A stretch of 64,000 nt of DNA from JBBQNJ01 sp038329845 (GCA_038329845.1 JBBQNJ010000018.1:1-64000), one strand, 5' to 3'; positions 30,588 to 40,744 are shown, counted from the stretch's first letter. Program-made: numbers and translations. The notes: generated by a model not told the origin, from the sequence alone.

Positions 30588-33500
30588 TTATCCGATCCGG
30601 TAGATCGCGTCGTCCTGACCGGCGACGGACTTGGCACCGAGGAACTGGGCCTGGATCAAGGCACCGGCCTCGGTGTTGCCGCCGACGAACAGGTTGCTTA
30701 GCCGCCCGAACCGCATCGACGTGCCGGTGAGGATCGATCCGCCGACGAAGAACTCGTTGGTGATTCCCGCGACGTTGATTCCCGGGGGAACGATCTGCCC
30801 GGCGTCGTTAAACGGCCCCGGGGCCGAGAGATTGCCGGCGATGCGGATTTTCGCGGCGTTGGTCGAGCTGCGCAGCGAACCGTTAAAGTCGCCGGCGACG
30901 GTGACCGTGCCGATCGACCCGGCCGGGCCGGTGGCGTTGATCTGGGCCGAACTTTCGACGTTCCCGCCGACGTAGACATCGGTGATCGGGCCAGCCACAT
31001 CGATCTTGGAGTTGTAGAGGCTCTTGCCGGTGCTGAACACCCCGACGCGACCGGTGACGACCCGCGTGCGATCGACGAAATCAGTGACCGAGATGCTGCC
31101 GGTGGAGTTGGCGAACTCGAGCTGGACGTTGCGGAACTTGTAGGCCACGACGTTGCCCAGATCGCGCGAGCCGTTGGCAATGAACCCGTCGATGATTCCG
31201 GCATTGGTCTTGCCGGGGACAATGCGGTCGGCGGCCCGCTTGCGCAGGGCGCGATTTACATCGGTCAGGACGTTGGGCACCGTCTGGAAGAACGGGTCAA
31301 AGAGGTACTTCTCGCTGAATCGCACCGAAGGGCTCCAGAGTCGGCTGGAGAGCTGTCGGCCGTCGCCGGTAGCGATGATTTCTCCGACGATAGCGCCGCC
31401 GATGATCGACCCGCCGCGGATGCCGTATCCGTCGGCCCGAACCGATCGGACCGTGCTGACTCCGCCCAGCGGAATGATGCTGGTGTCGAGGATGCCGAAG
31501 CCGCCTTCGACATGGACGTCGTTGATGTCCACCGCGACGATCAGCGATCCGAGGATTCCCCCGATGCCGCGCGTCTTGATGCTCTCAATTTCATAAAGAG
31601 GGTTGCTCAGCGTGTCGGGATCCTCCATGGCACCGAAGCCGGTGAGGTTCAGCTCCGAGCTTTGGTCGAAGGTCGCGGTGACGAAGATGTCACTGTTGAT
31701 GATCGCCCCGCCGTTGAGTTCCACCGAGACGATCTTGGTGTTCGAGACGATGTCGCCGCGGACATCGGCGCCGAGTTCCTCGCCGAGCACTTGGTCGATC
31801 TGGCCGGAAGCGTAGATGCCGGCGTGGGCGAAGTTTCCCGTGCCCGAAGGCATCAGTCCCTCGCCGAGGCGCACGGTCCCAATGGTGCCGGCCTGGATGT
31901 TTCCGACGATGCCTTCGAAGACCCCGGCGGTGCGGGCGTGATCGGCGTTGGGTTCGAGCGTTTGCAGACGCCCGCTGAGCAGGAAGTTGCCCAGGCTCTT
32001 GGAGCTCGTGGCCGACACGATATCGGTGGCGACGATGCCGGTGCGTTGCTGGCTGTAGGGGAAGGTGTCGGCGAGGATCTGGGTGGGCAGGATCGCCGAC
32101 TGGTTGTGGGTCTTGCCGACGCCGAGGTTGGTGGCGGCGAGATCCCAGATCGATCCGGCCCCGACGACGCGAACGATTTCGCCTTCGGGGGTGCGGTTGA
32201 CGATCGAGGTGTAGTTGCCGCCGCCTTCGATGCTCATCACGTCGACGGTTCCCGGACCTTGCATGACCACGTCCAGGCGATCGGCCCGGTTGACGGTGAA
32301 GGCCGGGGGCCTGGTTAAGGTGATATTTCCATCAATATCGGCCGTGGAGAGCGGGGCGATCCCGCCGCCGCCAGTGGTGACTTTGGTCAATTCGACGGTC
32401 TGCCCGGGAGATCGTCCATCATCGTCCACTACCAGACCTTGGGTGCTGGTGACGCTGACGACGATCGAGCCGCCCTTATCGCGCACGCCGTAGGTCAGGA
32501 CGTTGAGCGCCGCGGCGACGAGGTATTGTTCGCTGCCGGGGATGGCGGGATTCCAAGCGGGGTTGATGATGACCGGATCGGGCTTGAGGACGAACTTGGC
32601 GCCCGAATCATCGGTGAGGTAGATGCTTTCGGCCACGTCGTGGACGGTATCTTCGGGCAATCCGCCGCCGAAGAAGACGTCTCGGTAGAGCAGGCCTTCG
32701 ATGTTGAGGTAGCGCACGTTGCCGCCGGGTCCGGTGCGGATGGCGGGGCCGCCGCTTAGCAGAGTTCCGAAGTCGCCGGCGACATCGACGAGGTCGATGA
32801 TCCCGTCGGCGCCGATTCCGTCGCGGTTGACCCAGAAGGCGCTGGGCGCGAGGGTCGCCAGGTCGCCGGCCCGCATGGTGCCCAGCCCGCCGTTGGCGAT
32901 GATCCCGCCGTAGAAGGTCGAGCCGATGTCGACCAATTCGTAGTTCCCGCCGACCGCCGAGGCCTTGGGGACATAGATTTCATCGTCCAGCAGACCGGTG
33001 GCCGGATCGATTACATAGCCGGTGGCCATGACCCAACTGGTGTTGAGAATCCCAAGTCCGGCCGAGCGGACGAGTCCGACGCTGCCGCGGGGAACCGAAA
33101 GGGTGGTTCCCAGGCCGAGCAGGCCGTTGACTTCCATGCCGATGTTGGCGGCGGTGATCGCCCGCAGGTTGCCGCGATCCACGCGGATCGAGGCGCCCTT
33201 GACGGGGATCAGATCCTTGGTCGAGTTGTATCCGTTGAGGATCGGTCCGGCGGCGTGGAGCAGATCGCCGCCGACATCGAAGGCACCGAATTCACCGTTC
33301 TCGACGATGAATGGGGCATTATCGGGGAAGGTGTCAGGGTCATTGGGGTTGGCGATGAACGGCGGGAAGAGCTGAGCCCGGGCGTCAAAGACGTTGGTGT
33401 TGGCGACGATGGCCCCGAGGCCGAAGTTGCCGACGCCGCCGGTAAGGCTTAGGTAGTAATATCCGCCCAACGGATAAAGTGTCGCCCCCGAGAAGCTCAG

Positions 33501-36500
33501 ATCATCACTGAACGCCACCGCGAAGCGATAGGCACCGGGGCGATCGGCGGTGAATTGGAACGGCTGGCCCAGCGTGGCACCGGGGATGTGGTGGTTGTAA
33601 TCCGAGGCGATGATCCGCCCATCCGGATCGTAGACCCCGACGAAGATGGGGAGCATGTTGGGGTTGTATAGCTGCACCGTGATGGTCTGCCCGCTCATCA
33701 TCGACAGGGCGTAGTAATCCAGCGTGTCGCCAACGAGACCGCCAAGTAGCGGGGTGTTGTCGATCAACCCCTCGACAATGGCGGCATTTTTCTGGCCGAA
33801 CCCTTCATTGTCGAACGAACCCAGGTACTGCGCCGTGTCAAACGAATCATTGACGACGCTGGGCATGTTGTTCAGCTCGAAGTCGTCGAATTCGGCGAAA
33901 AAGGAGAGACTGGTCTTGTGTTCAAGTTCTCCCTGCGGAGTGGTCAGCGCCTCGGCACCTTCGCCATGGACCACATGGATGCCTCCGGCGACGGAGGCGG
34001 CGGTGCGGACCTCGCCCATCCGGCCACCGACGTACAGTTCAAAACCGCTGAGGTATTGCGGTTCGTTCGTGACCGAGGTCGCTTCGGTGCCCAGCGATGC
34101 GACAGTCACCAGGTTGTGCAGATCTCCGCCAACGGCGAAGTTCATCGGGATATCGGGATCGGAAACGAACTGCCCGTGGGAATTGCCGGTGGCGATCCAG
34201 CCAGCGTAGAACACATCGGCCGATCCACTGATGTTCACCGCGCCGGTGACGGTGCCACCGATGAGAATCTTGCCCACGTTCTGCGGGCGGGCCGAGGTCG
34301 AGGTGGCACCGAAGAGGATCACCAGCGAGGCGCTTTGCGAGGGGTCGATGCTGTTTTTCTCGGCGCTGGTGGTCTCGACCCCGTACCAGCGATCGGCGGC
34401 GGGGTTGTAGGCCACGACGCTAATGGCATTGGGCAGGGTTCCCGCGCCGCTGTTGACTAAGTCGCCGACGGCCGCGGTGGTGATCGACACATTCACGAGC
34501 CGTGAATTGGTCAGATCGTGAGCCAGCAGGTTCCCGAACAAGTCGAAGTCCATCGACCCGATGAGCACCGGTTGCCCGGAGTTGGCGTCGGTGGTGGTTC
34601 CGATCGTCTGGATCACCGAACCGTCGGTGACATTCAGTTCGTACAGCGTGCGCATCCCGCCGATCGGATTTGCGGCGTTGTCGCCGACGACGAACAGCCG
34701 ACCATCGGGCGAGATGGCCATGGCGGTGGACTGGAGGATTTCACCGCGTCCGACCTGAGCCAGATCGGTGAAAACGCCGGAAGTTTCGTCGATCGTCCCG
34801 AGGCGCAGGGTTCCGCCGACGTTGTAGATCGCGTAGAGCGCTTCGGAGCCGTCGATTTCCGGATCGCCGTACTGGATCGCCTGCACGTCGCGCAACTCCG
34901 GTCCGTTGACCGATCCATAGCGGATTTCATTCACCAGGGTGATGGCGGGGGAGCCGAGGATCCCGATGTGATCGACGGTCCCGCTGGTGTCCACCACGAC
35001 GGCGCGGCCGTCATTGCGGAACGCCAGACCATCGACGGAGCGGAATCCCGAGCCGATCAGAGAATCTTTCGGCGCTTCGGTGGCATAGGTCCACAACCGC
35101 CAGTTCAAGTCGAGCCCGGGAACCACGCTTCCCATGCCGACCGTTTGCAATCCGCAGGAGCCGGCGAGATCGCTGCTGAGAATGGTGTAGGGGCCTTCGA
35201 TGCCCGGGGTGGCGGCGATATCACGGGTGCGGGCACCGATGAAGACGGCACCGCTGTTGGCCGGGATGTTCAGGTCGAAATCCTTGCCCGTGATGCGGTT
35301 GGTGACCCGGATCTGCCCGGCGTCGCCGGTGATCGGCTTCATCGGACGCGGCTTGGGATTTTTGGGATCGGGATCATCCACTGCGCCGATGGCGATCGAG
35401 CCGGTGTCATCGGTGGAGAGGATCTTGACGGTGAAGATATTGGCTTCCGGCGGGCGAACGCGGAAATCGAGGTAGACCAGCTCATCGGTGCTGACATCGG
35501 TGGCCAACAATGTGCCAAGGTCGCCAGTGTAGGGATTGACGATGCCGGGGTTCCAGGTCAGCCCTTCGAGGTCTTCGCCCCGGACGGCTTTCTTATTATT
35601 GCCTATGGCGTTGTAGTTGGGGTCCTGTTTGTCGATGGTTCCACCCAGGGCCACGGCGCCGCCGCTGGACAGGCGAATGCGCAGGAGCTGCGATTTCTCG
35701 CCGACATTATTGATCCCGACGAGGAAATCGGATTCCGGGATGCAGGGATTGTTTGGAAGGAATTCGATCCCGGTGACGGTCTTGATGTTGACGTTCTCGA
35801 GCGTGATCGGCACGCCTTGGCCGATGTTCGACGATCCCGGGAAGACCAGTACGATCTGGCCTTGGGCACCGGCGTTCTTTCCGGTGCCGGGCTGGACCAC
35901 CGAGGCGTAAAGCGTGCCGGTGGAGTTGAACGCGATCGAGCTGACGGTGACGACGCGCTTGTCGGTGGCGCCGAAGGTGCCGGGATACTGGATGACGCTG
36001 GCGGCGATGGCACCGGGGGAGCCGGCGCGGGTATTCAACGAGTACAATCGCGGGGTGATGGGGCCTGGCTTGGGCTGGGCGTCCTTGGTGGGGGTCTTGT
36101 CCACGGCGACGAAATAGAGCCGTCCGTCGATGGGCGAGAAGTCGGCGCCGGTGACTTCCAGCACGGTCGAGAGCAATGGCTTGGGTGGGCGCGGGGGATT
36201 GGTGGTCGGATCGCCCGGATCGGGGGTATTCGGGTCAGTCGCCAGGAAGTCCTGGAGCGTCGCCACCACCGTGCCGAACCCGGTCGAGGTGTCGAGCTGA
36301 ACGAGCTGGACGACCTGCTGCTTGACCCCCTTAATGAACTCGGTTTCAACGACGTTGAATGCAAAGGTGTTGCCCAAGTCATCCGATGCCAGGGCCTGGA
36401 GTGTGATGTCGGGCGAGGGGGTGCCGGGATAGGTCGTCCCGCCACCGTTGATCGAGTCAAAGATCGGGGTCGGCCCTAGCAGGTCCGAGCCGTCGAGGGC

Positions 36501-36845
36501 ATCGACGCCGCCCAGCACCTCGGTGCCCGCCGGGACGTAGGCGCCGCTTTCGTATTCGCCGGGAAGGTTGGTCAGCAGACCGGAGTTGGTATCGTCGGTG
36601 ATCGCGCCGACGAGCTGGATGGTGATGTTCCCGCTGACGTTGATGCGCACGCGATCGCCGTCCACCTGGCGGAACTCGAACGAGTCGCCGAGGACGGGGA
36701 TCAGCGCCGAGTTCGGATCGAACGGATTGGCCGGCAGTGTTCCGCCGCCATAGAGCGTCGTGAGCATCACGCGGGTCTCAAGCGCTTCCAGACTGAAACG
36801 CGGGGTGACAGGGGCTTTGGATTTACGGGTGCGTCGAACGGCCAT
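30588..36845 (-). CDS. Giant LEPR-XLL surface/secreted protein (2085 aa)
   Basis: 2085 residues from the ATG at 36845, with a CAGGAGT ribosome site. The N-terminus is the planctomycete-type targeting motif: a basic stretch (VRRTRKSKAP) followed by FSLEALETRVMLT, a variant of LEPRxLL. Its first half reads like a beta-propeller or WD-like series (repeats such as GSMDFDLFGNLLAHDLT and AMAISPDGRLFVVGDN). Around residues 985-1130 there is a PPC-type domain (DTLDYYALSMMSGQTITVQL, then GAYRFAVAFSDD). The last 700 residues are repeated beta-helix-like turns with V-x-G-x-I patterns. No dockerin or C-terminal anchor is visible. Sequence at the gene level is uniform, so it seems a real single gene. Confidence 0.9.
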   Translation of the reverse strand: MAVRRTRKSKAPVTPRFSLEALETRVMLTTLYGGGTLPANPFDPNSALIPVLGDSFEFRQVDGDRVRINVSGNITIQLVGAITDDTNSGLLTNLPGEYESGAYVPAGTEVLGGVDALDGSDLLGPTPIFDSINGGGTTYPGTPSPDITLQALASDDLGNTFAFNVVETEFIKGVKQQVVQLVQLDTSTGFGTVVATLQDFLATDPNTPDPGDPTTNPPRPPKPLLSTVLEVTGADFSPIDGRLYFVAVDKTPTKDAQPKPGPITPRLYSLNTRAGSPGAIAASVIQYPGTFGATDKRVVTVSSIAFNSTGTLYASVVQPGTGKNAGAQGQIVLVFPGSSNIGQGVPITLENVNIKTVTGIEFLPNNPCIPESDFLVGINNVGEKSQLLRIRLSSGGAVALGGTIDKQDPNYNAIGNNKKAVRGEDLEGLTWNPGIVNPYTGDLGTLLATDVSTDELVYLDFRVRPPEANIFTVKILSTDDTGSIAIGAVDDPDPKNPKPRPMKPITGDAGQIRVTNRITGKDFDLNIPANSGAVFIGARTRDIAATPGIEGPYTILSSDLAGSCGLQTVGMGSVVPGLDLNWRLWTYATEAPKDSLIGSGFRSVDGLAFRNDGRAVVVDTSGTVDHIGILGSPAITLVNEIRYGSVNGPELRDVQAIQYGDPEIDGSEALYAIYNVGGTLRLGTIDETSGVFTDLAQVGRGEILQSTAMAISPDGRLFVVGDNAANPIGGMRTLYELNVTDGSVIQTIGTTTDANSGQPVLIGSMDFDLFGNLLAHDLTNSRLVNVSITTAAVGDLVNSGAGTLPNAISVVAYNPAADRWYGVETTSAEKNSIDPSQSASLVILFGATSTSARPQNVGKILIGGTVTGAVNISGSADVFYAGWIATGNSHGQFVSDPDIPMNFAVGGDLHNLVTVASLGTEATSVTNEPQYLSGFELYVGGRMGEVRTAASVAGGIHVVHGEGAEALTTPQGELEHKTSLSFFAEFDDFELNNMPSVVNDSFDTAQYLGSFDNEGFGQKNAAIVEGLIDNTPLLGGLVGDTLDYYALSMMSGQTITVQLYNPNMLPIFVGVYDPDGRIIASDYNHHIPGATLGQPFQFTADRPGAYRFAVAFSDDLSFSGATLYPLGGYYYLSLTGGVGNFGLGAIVANTNVFDARAQLFPPFIANPNDPDTFPDNAPFIVENGEFGAFDVGGDLLHAAGPILNGYNSTKDLIPVKGASIRVDRGNLRAITAANIGMEVNGLLGLGTTLSVPRGSVGLVRSAGLGILNTSWVMATGYVIDPATGLLDDEIYVPKASAVGGNYELVDIGSTFYGGIIANGGLGTMRAGDLATLAPSAFWVNRDGIGADGIIDLVDVAGDFGTLLSGGPAIRTGPGGNVRYLNIEGLLYRDVFFGGGLPEDTVHDVAESIYLTDDSGAKFVLKPDPVIINPAWNPAIPGSEQYLVAAALNVLTYGVRDKGGSIVVSVTSTQGLVVDDDGRSPGQTVELTKVTTGGGGIAPLSTADIDGNITLTRPPAFTVNRADRLDVVMQGPGTVDVMSIEGGGNYTSIVNRTPEGEIVRVVGAGSIWDLAATNLGVGKTHNQSAILPTQILADTFPYSQQRTGIVATDIVSATSSKSLGNFLLSGRLQTLEPNADHARTAGVFEGIVGNIQAGTIGTVRLGEGLMPSGTGNFAHAGIYASGQIDQVLGEELGADVRGDIVSNTKIVSVELNGGAIINSDIFVTATFDQSSELNLTGFGAMEDPDTLSNPLYEIESIKTRGIGGILGSLIVAVDINDVHVEGGFGILDTSIIPLGGVSTVRSVRADGYGIRGGSIIGGAIVGEIIATGDGRQLSSRLWSPSVRFSEKYLFDPFFQTVPNVLTDVNRALRKRAADRIVPGKTNAGIIDGFIANGSRDLGNVVAYKFRNVQLEFANSTGSISVTDFVDRTRVVTGRVGVFSTGKSLYNSKIDVAGPITDVYVGGNVESSAQINATGPAGSIGTVTVAGDFNGSLRSSTNAAKIRIAGNLSAPGPFNDAGQIVPPGINVAGITNEFFVGGSILTGTSMRFGRLSNLFVGGNTEAGALIQAQFLGAKSVAGQDDAIYRIG

Positions 36846-37075
36846 GAGATACTCCTGAAAGTCGCGATGAGCGGAACAACACAGGGCGGCGCGGACATTT
36901 CGCCCGCGCCGTCGGGCGCTGGGCGCGGGGGGTGAGTGGCATGCGCAGAAGACAACGCCCGATCCCGCTTTTTGCATTGTCCCCACCGATCACGCGGGTG
37001 TCAACGCCGAGGCAGTTGAATGAACAGGCTGGCATCGTCGTCAACCCCATGAGCAATACAGGCTGCCGTGGACGA

Positions 37076-37822
37076 TTAGGGGTGCGGCGATGGTTCACTC
37101 GCCGGTTCCAGCGACCTGAGTTTGGGGGCTTCGCTCAGATTTTTTTGTAACCGCCGGGCGGCGGGGCCGGTCAGCGAGTCGATGATTTCTTTGATTCGCT
37201 CGATCAACCGCGGCGCGGTGGCTTGGCGGAGCATCGTCGCCAGCGCCGCGGCCACGTCGTCGTCTTGCTGGTTTTTCCCGGCCAACTCCGCAGCGACGTC
37301 GATGACGAGTTTCTGGGCTTGCGGATCGCGCCCCGCGCGAATCCATGCGGCCATCATTCGCTTGACTTGCCCGCTGACCGAATTGTCCTTCGCCAGCGCC
37401 GCGACCGTTTGAGGATCGTCGATCGCCGCCAGCATTAGCTCGAGCTGGCCCCGGACGCTTCGTGTTTGTTGACGGCCTTCGAGATTGTCGCGCTCAATCT
37501 CATCCAGCAGTTCGAGAAGTCGATGCAGAATCGGTCCGATTCGCGGTGCCAGCTCTTTGCGGGTCGCCGGGTCGTACAGCAGGGCGGCGTCGGGCATGGC
37601 GCGCTCCAATTCGCCGGCCATCGCCTGCAATTCCGCCAGCCGATCGCCGCTCGACCGGGATTGTGTCGTCGGCGCGGTGGCGACGGCGGGGGTGGATTGG
37701 GGATCCGGTTCGATTCGAGGTTCGAGGGTAAACCCATCCTGAGCGTGGGCGGACGAGACCATCAGCATCGCCGCCAGCGCCAGGGGAAAAGCGGCGATCC
37801 AAGATTGCTTTGCCGAGGTCAT
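37076..37822 (-). CDS. Secreted helical protein of unknown function
   Basis: 248 residues from the ATG at 37822 (GAAGGAA ribosome site). A signal peptide (WIAAFPLALAAMLMVSSAHA) precedes a Pro/Thr/Ser linker and an all-helical, charged body with heptad-like spacing (LAELQAMAGELERAMPDAAL, LLELLDEIERDNLEG). No family is recognised. Its start overlaps the mutM stop by 4 nt (ATGA), so it is translated from the mutM message. The coupling is probably about expression level; no functional link to DNA repair is evident. Confidence 0.72.
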   Translation of the reverse strand: MTSAKQSWIAAFPLALAAMLMVSSAHAQDGFTLEPRIEPDPQSTPAVATAPTTQSRSSGDRLAELQAMAGELERAMPDAALLYDPATRKELAPRIGPILHRLLELLDEIERDNLEGRQQTRSVRGQLELMLAAIDDPQTVAALAKDNSVSGQVKRMMAAWIRAGRDPQAQKLVIDVAAELAGKNQQDDDVAAALATMLRQATAPRLIERIKEIIDSLTGPAARRLQKNLSEAPKLRSLEPASEPSPHP

Positions 37823-38667
37823 GGTGCATTCCTTCGGGGTCTGGGCGGTTGGCACGCCGGGCAAAAGTGCGTGGATCGTCCGCCCACGATGATGCGGACG
37901 ATCTCTCGGCCGCACCCGAGGCATGGGTCGCCAGCTCGATCATAGATGCGGTGGACATGCTGCGCCATCCCGGGGGTCCCGTCGGCGTCCACGTAGTCGC
38001 GCAGGGTGCTGCCGCGATGATGAATGGCGCGGCGAAGCACCCGCTTGATGCCGCGGTTGAGCCGGTAGACCTCTTCGTCGCTGAGCGAATCGCAAAGTCG
38101 CAGTGGGTGGATTCCCGCCGCAAACAACGCTTCATCGGCGTAAATATTGCCGATTCCGGCGATCAGGGTCTGATCGAGCAACGCCGCCTTGATCGGACGA
38201 TGGGCGGGTCGGAGCAGCCGAACCAGCCGCGCGGGGCGTAGTTCCAGCGGCTCGGGACCCATTCCCTCGGCTGGATCGCCGCGGTCGCCCAGCCACCAGA
38301 TTCCCCCGAAACGGCGGGGGTCGCGGAATCGTAATTCCTCGGGGCGAAGGCCATTGGCCTGAGCGGAGTCGAGTCGTGCGATGAAGTGGGTGTGGATCAC
38401 GATCGGCGTATCGGCCGGCTCGATTGTCAACCGCCCGGTCATTCCCAGGTGGATGTAGAAGCGTTCGCCGCGGTCCAGTTGGAAGACGATCCGCTTGCCC
38501 CGGCGAGTGATCTGCATCACGGTTCGGCCTGCCAGTGCTTCGGCGAGCGGGAATCCCTGGGGCGTGAGAATGTCGCCGCGCACGAGACGCACGTCGCGCA
38601 GGCGCCTTTTAACCAGGCGAGATTGCAGGGTATTGACGACGGTTTGGACTTCCGGCAGTTCGGGCAT
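37819..38667 (-). CDS. mutM: Formamidopyrimidine-DNA glycosylase
   Basis: 282 residues from the ATG at 38667. MutM removes 8-oxoguanine and Fapy lesions. The catalytic N-terminal Pro2 is in MPELPEVQTV, the lysine in LGMTGRL region is in place, the helix-two-turn-helix has IAGIGNIYADEALFAAGI, and the C-terminal zinc finger is complete (CLGC ... CPAC with HF before the second pair). Length is normal. The frame upstream of 38667 has no homology. The next gene overlaps by 4 nt. Confidence 0.95.
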   Translation of the reverse strand: MPELPEVQTVVNTLQSRLVKRRLRDVRLVRGDILTPQGFPLAEALAGRTVMQITRRGKRIVFQLDRGERFYIHLGMTGRLTIEPADTPIVIHTHFIARLDSAQANGLRPEELRFRDPRRFGGIWWLGDRGDPAEGMGPEPLELRPARLVRLLRPAHRPIKAALLDQTLIAGIGNIYADEALFAAGIHPLRLCDSLSDEEVYRLNRGIKRVLRRAIHHRGSTLRDYVDADGTPGMAQHVHRIYDRAGDPCLGCGREIVRIIVGGRSTHFCPACQPPRPRRNAP

Positions 38668-38824
38668 CGGATGGGGCGCTGGAAACTTTCTTGTGGCCGT
38701 GACGTTTAACACTCCGGGGCGCAGTCGCGTAGTATAGGTAAGCAAGGTGTGGATCGTCCCGACCCGGGGTCGGGCCGAGCGCTAGGCGAGGGTTCAAAAG
38801 CTAACTTCGAGAGGCAGGTCACGA

Positions 38825-39913
38825 ATGTCGCAGGCGGGCGTGGTTCAACCCCAGGGTGTAGATCTGGCGAGTGAAGAACTGGCAGCGGTGGAAAAGCTGC
38901 AAAAGGGGTATCAGAACATGAAGTCCGAGCTGGCGAAGGTGATCGTCGGCCAGGACGCGGTGATCGAGGAGCTGCTGATCGCGTTGTTCTGTCGCGGCCA
39001 CGCGCTGCTGGTCGGCGTGCCGGGGCTGGCCAAGACGCTGTTGATCTCAACGCTCAGCCGTACGCTGGGCTTGAGCTTCAACCGCATCCAGTTCACGCCC
39101 GATCTGATGCCCTCGGATATCACCGGCACCGAGGTGATCGAAGAGGATAAGAGTACCGGCGGGCGCAGCCTGCGGTTCGTGCGCGGGCCGGTCTTCGCCA
39201 ACGTGATTCTCGCCGATGAGATCAACCGCACCCCGCCGAAAACCCAGGCGGCGCTGCTCGAGGCGATGCAGGAACACCAGGTGACCGCCGGTGGGCAGTT
39301 GCATCGGCTGCCGCAGCCGTTTTTTGTGCTGGCGACGCAGAATCCGATCGAGCAGGAAGGAACCTACCCGCTTCCCGAGGCGCAGCTCGATCGGTTCATG
39401 TTCAATATCAACGTCGGGTATCCGAGCGAGGATGAGGAGTTCCAGATCGTTCGGCTGACGACCATAAGCCGGAAAATCGACCTTCAGCATGTCCTGAGCG
39501 GCGAGGAAGTGATCGCGCTTCAGGAGATCGTCCGCAAGGTGCCCGTGGCCGACCACGTGATCCGCTACGCCTTGAAACTCAGCCGCCTGACCCGCCGTGG
39601 AGAGGGGGGATGTCCGGATTTCATCAATGATTTCGTCAGTTGGGGCGCCGGTCCGCGGGCCAGCCAATACCTGATCCTCGCCGGCAAGGCCAGGGCGCTA
39701 CTCAAGGGGCGATACCACGTGAGCACCGACGACCTGCGTCAGGTGGCGCTGCCGGTGCTGCGGCATCGCATCGTGACGAACTTCAACGCCGAGGCTGAGG
39801 GGATCAAAAGCGACACGATCGTCCAGAAATTGATCGACTTCATCCCGCGGCAGCAATACGAAGACCTGGACAAGACCTCGGCGAGAATGTTGAAAGACGC
39901 CCCGGCGGCGTGA
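38825..39913 (+). CDS. MoxR-family AAA+ ATPase
   Basis: 362 residues. MoxR ATPases act as chaperones for vWA-domain proteins encoded next to them. Motifs: Walker A GVPGLAKT, Walker B VILADEINRTPPKTQAALLEAM, sensor LATQNPIEQEGTYPLPEAQL and the C-terminal lid GPRASQYLILAGKARALL. It is the first gene of a 13.7-kb plus-strand operon that leads to DUF58 and vWA genes, as expected. The immediate downstream genes are not DUF58, however, but a toxin-antitoxin-like cassette of 1.6 kb. The start has an AGAGGCAGG purine stretch upstream. Confidence 0.95.
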   Translation: MSQAGVVQPQGVDLASEELAAVEKLQKGYQNMKSELAKVIVGQDAVIEELLIALFCRGHALLVGVPGLAKTLLISTLSRTLGLSFNRIQFTPDLMPSDITGTEVIEEDKSTGGRSLRFVRGPVFANVILADEINRTPPKTQAALLEAMQEHQVTAGGQLHRLPQPFFVLATQNPIEQEGTYPLPEAQLDRFMFNINVGYPSEDEEFQIVRLTTISRKIDLQHVLSGEEVIALQEIVRKVPVADHVIRYALKLSRLTRRGEGGCPDFINDFVSWGAGPRASQYLILAGKARALLKGRYHVSTDDLRQVALPVLRHRIVTNFNAEAEGIKSDTIVQKLIDFIPRQQYEDLDKTSARMLKDAPAA

Positions 39914-39923
39914 AGGGGGGGAT

Positions 39924-40400
39924 GTGGCCGCATCTATTTTTGACCGACCGGGTGAGCTGAAGGCTTCTGCGATGGCGGCCGTTGTCGAGCGCCGGTTCGA
40001 AGACGCCCAACTATTATGCCGGACCGGCGAGAACGCCCGCGCCAACGGCGCGGCGTATCTCGTCGGTTTCGTCATCGAAATTTTGCTCAAGGCTCGTTTG
40101 GTGCGCAAGTTCGCGGCCATTGCACGCAAGCGCCCCCAGGACTTGGACGAGTCGGAACGCGACATTGGGAGGTTGATATGGAGCCAGCACGATTTGGGCG
40201 GAATGCTGGATCGGATGCCCGATTTCGAGGCGGCCCTGAAGGCGCGCGGCGAGCGCGATGGTCAGGATCATGTGGCTGAATTCAAGAGGGTGTGTTCGAC
40301 TTGGACGATCCAAGCTCGCTACTCGCCGCATACGATGATGATGAGCGAAGCCCTCGATATGCTCAATCGCATTCGCACGCTCAAGGAGCTGTTGAAATGA
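39924..40400 (+). CDS. HEPN-like protein
   Basis: 158 residues from a GTG at 39924 preceded by GGGGGGG; an ATG 16 codons in is the alternative. Pattern of a HEPN domain: a helix with ARANGAAYLVGFVIEILLKARL, then a second helix containing RLIWSQHDLGGML, in which Arg and His are 5 residues apart (an R-x4-6-H arrangement is the HEPN RNase motif, though the register is not certain). HEPN proteins are often RNases in toxin-antitoxin modules. The gene lies 11 nt after moxR and overlaps the next small gene by 4 nt (ATGA), which fits a coupled pair. No standard antitoxin is fused. Confidence 0.6.
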   Translation: MAASIFDRPGELKASAMAAVVERRFEDAQLLCRTGENARANGAAYLVGFVIEILLKARLVRKFAAIARKRPQDLDESERDIGRLIWSQHDLGGMLDRMPDFEAALKARGERDGQDHVAEFKRVCSTWTIQARYSPHTMMMSEALDMLNRIRTLKELLK

Positions 40401-40652
40401 CGTCACGACAACTGGAATCGCTCACGCGGGCCTTGGAAGGCCGGTTCGGGGCCCGGGTCGAGAGTGAAAGGGTGAACGACAAGGGGGCGCTATCGCTTGG
40501 CCGTAATATCGGCCCAATTCCAGCATATGACATCGTCGCAGCGACAGGACGCGATCTGGCCCGTCGTGGATGAGTGTCTCCCGCGGGAAGCGGCCCTAGA
40601 CGTGTCGCTCATCCTGGCCTACGCCCCCGACGAACTGGCGGAGGTTGGGTAG
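40397..40652 (+). pseudogene. BolA-like small protein, frameshifted in a G5 tract
   Basis: The ATG at 40397 has a textbook AAGGAG ribosome site and overlaps the HEPN stop. The frame reads 30 residues and then loses homology at GGGGG (40483-40487). Removing one G joins it to RYRLAVISAQF ... QRQDAIWPVVDECL ... ILAYAPDELAEVG, ending at 40652, an 84-residue protein. That layout (a strand, QRQ helix, closing strand-helix with TPEEW-like APDEL) resembles BolA, a class II KH-like fold; the resemblance is weak. Possible explanations are a real frameshift, a sequencing error in the G run, or slippage. As it stands the frame ends after 58 residues. Confidence 0.55.
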
Positions 40653-40744
40653 CGCTGAACTGAGTCAGTGATATGGGACTGGAAGCGGGTGGAGCGGCGA
40701 TCGGTTCGGCGCCGGTGGCTGACTGTATGATGAAAGGGACGACC

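Noticed and set aside
34518..36479. 653-codon plus-strand open frame inside the LEPR-XLL gene
   Set aside because: Shadow frame; its Asp/Gly-rich composition follows from the opposite strand's codons, and no start signal or family was found.
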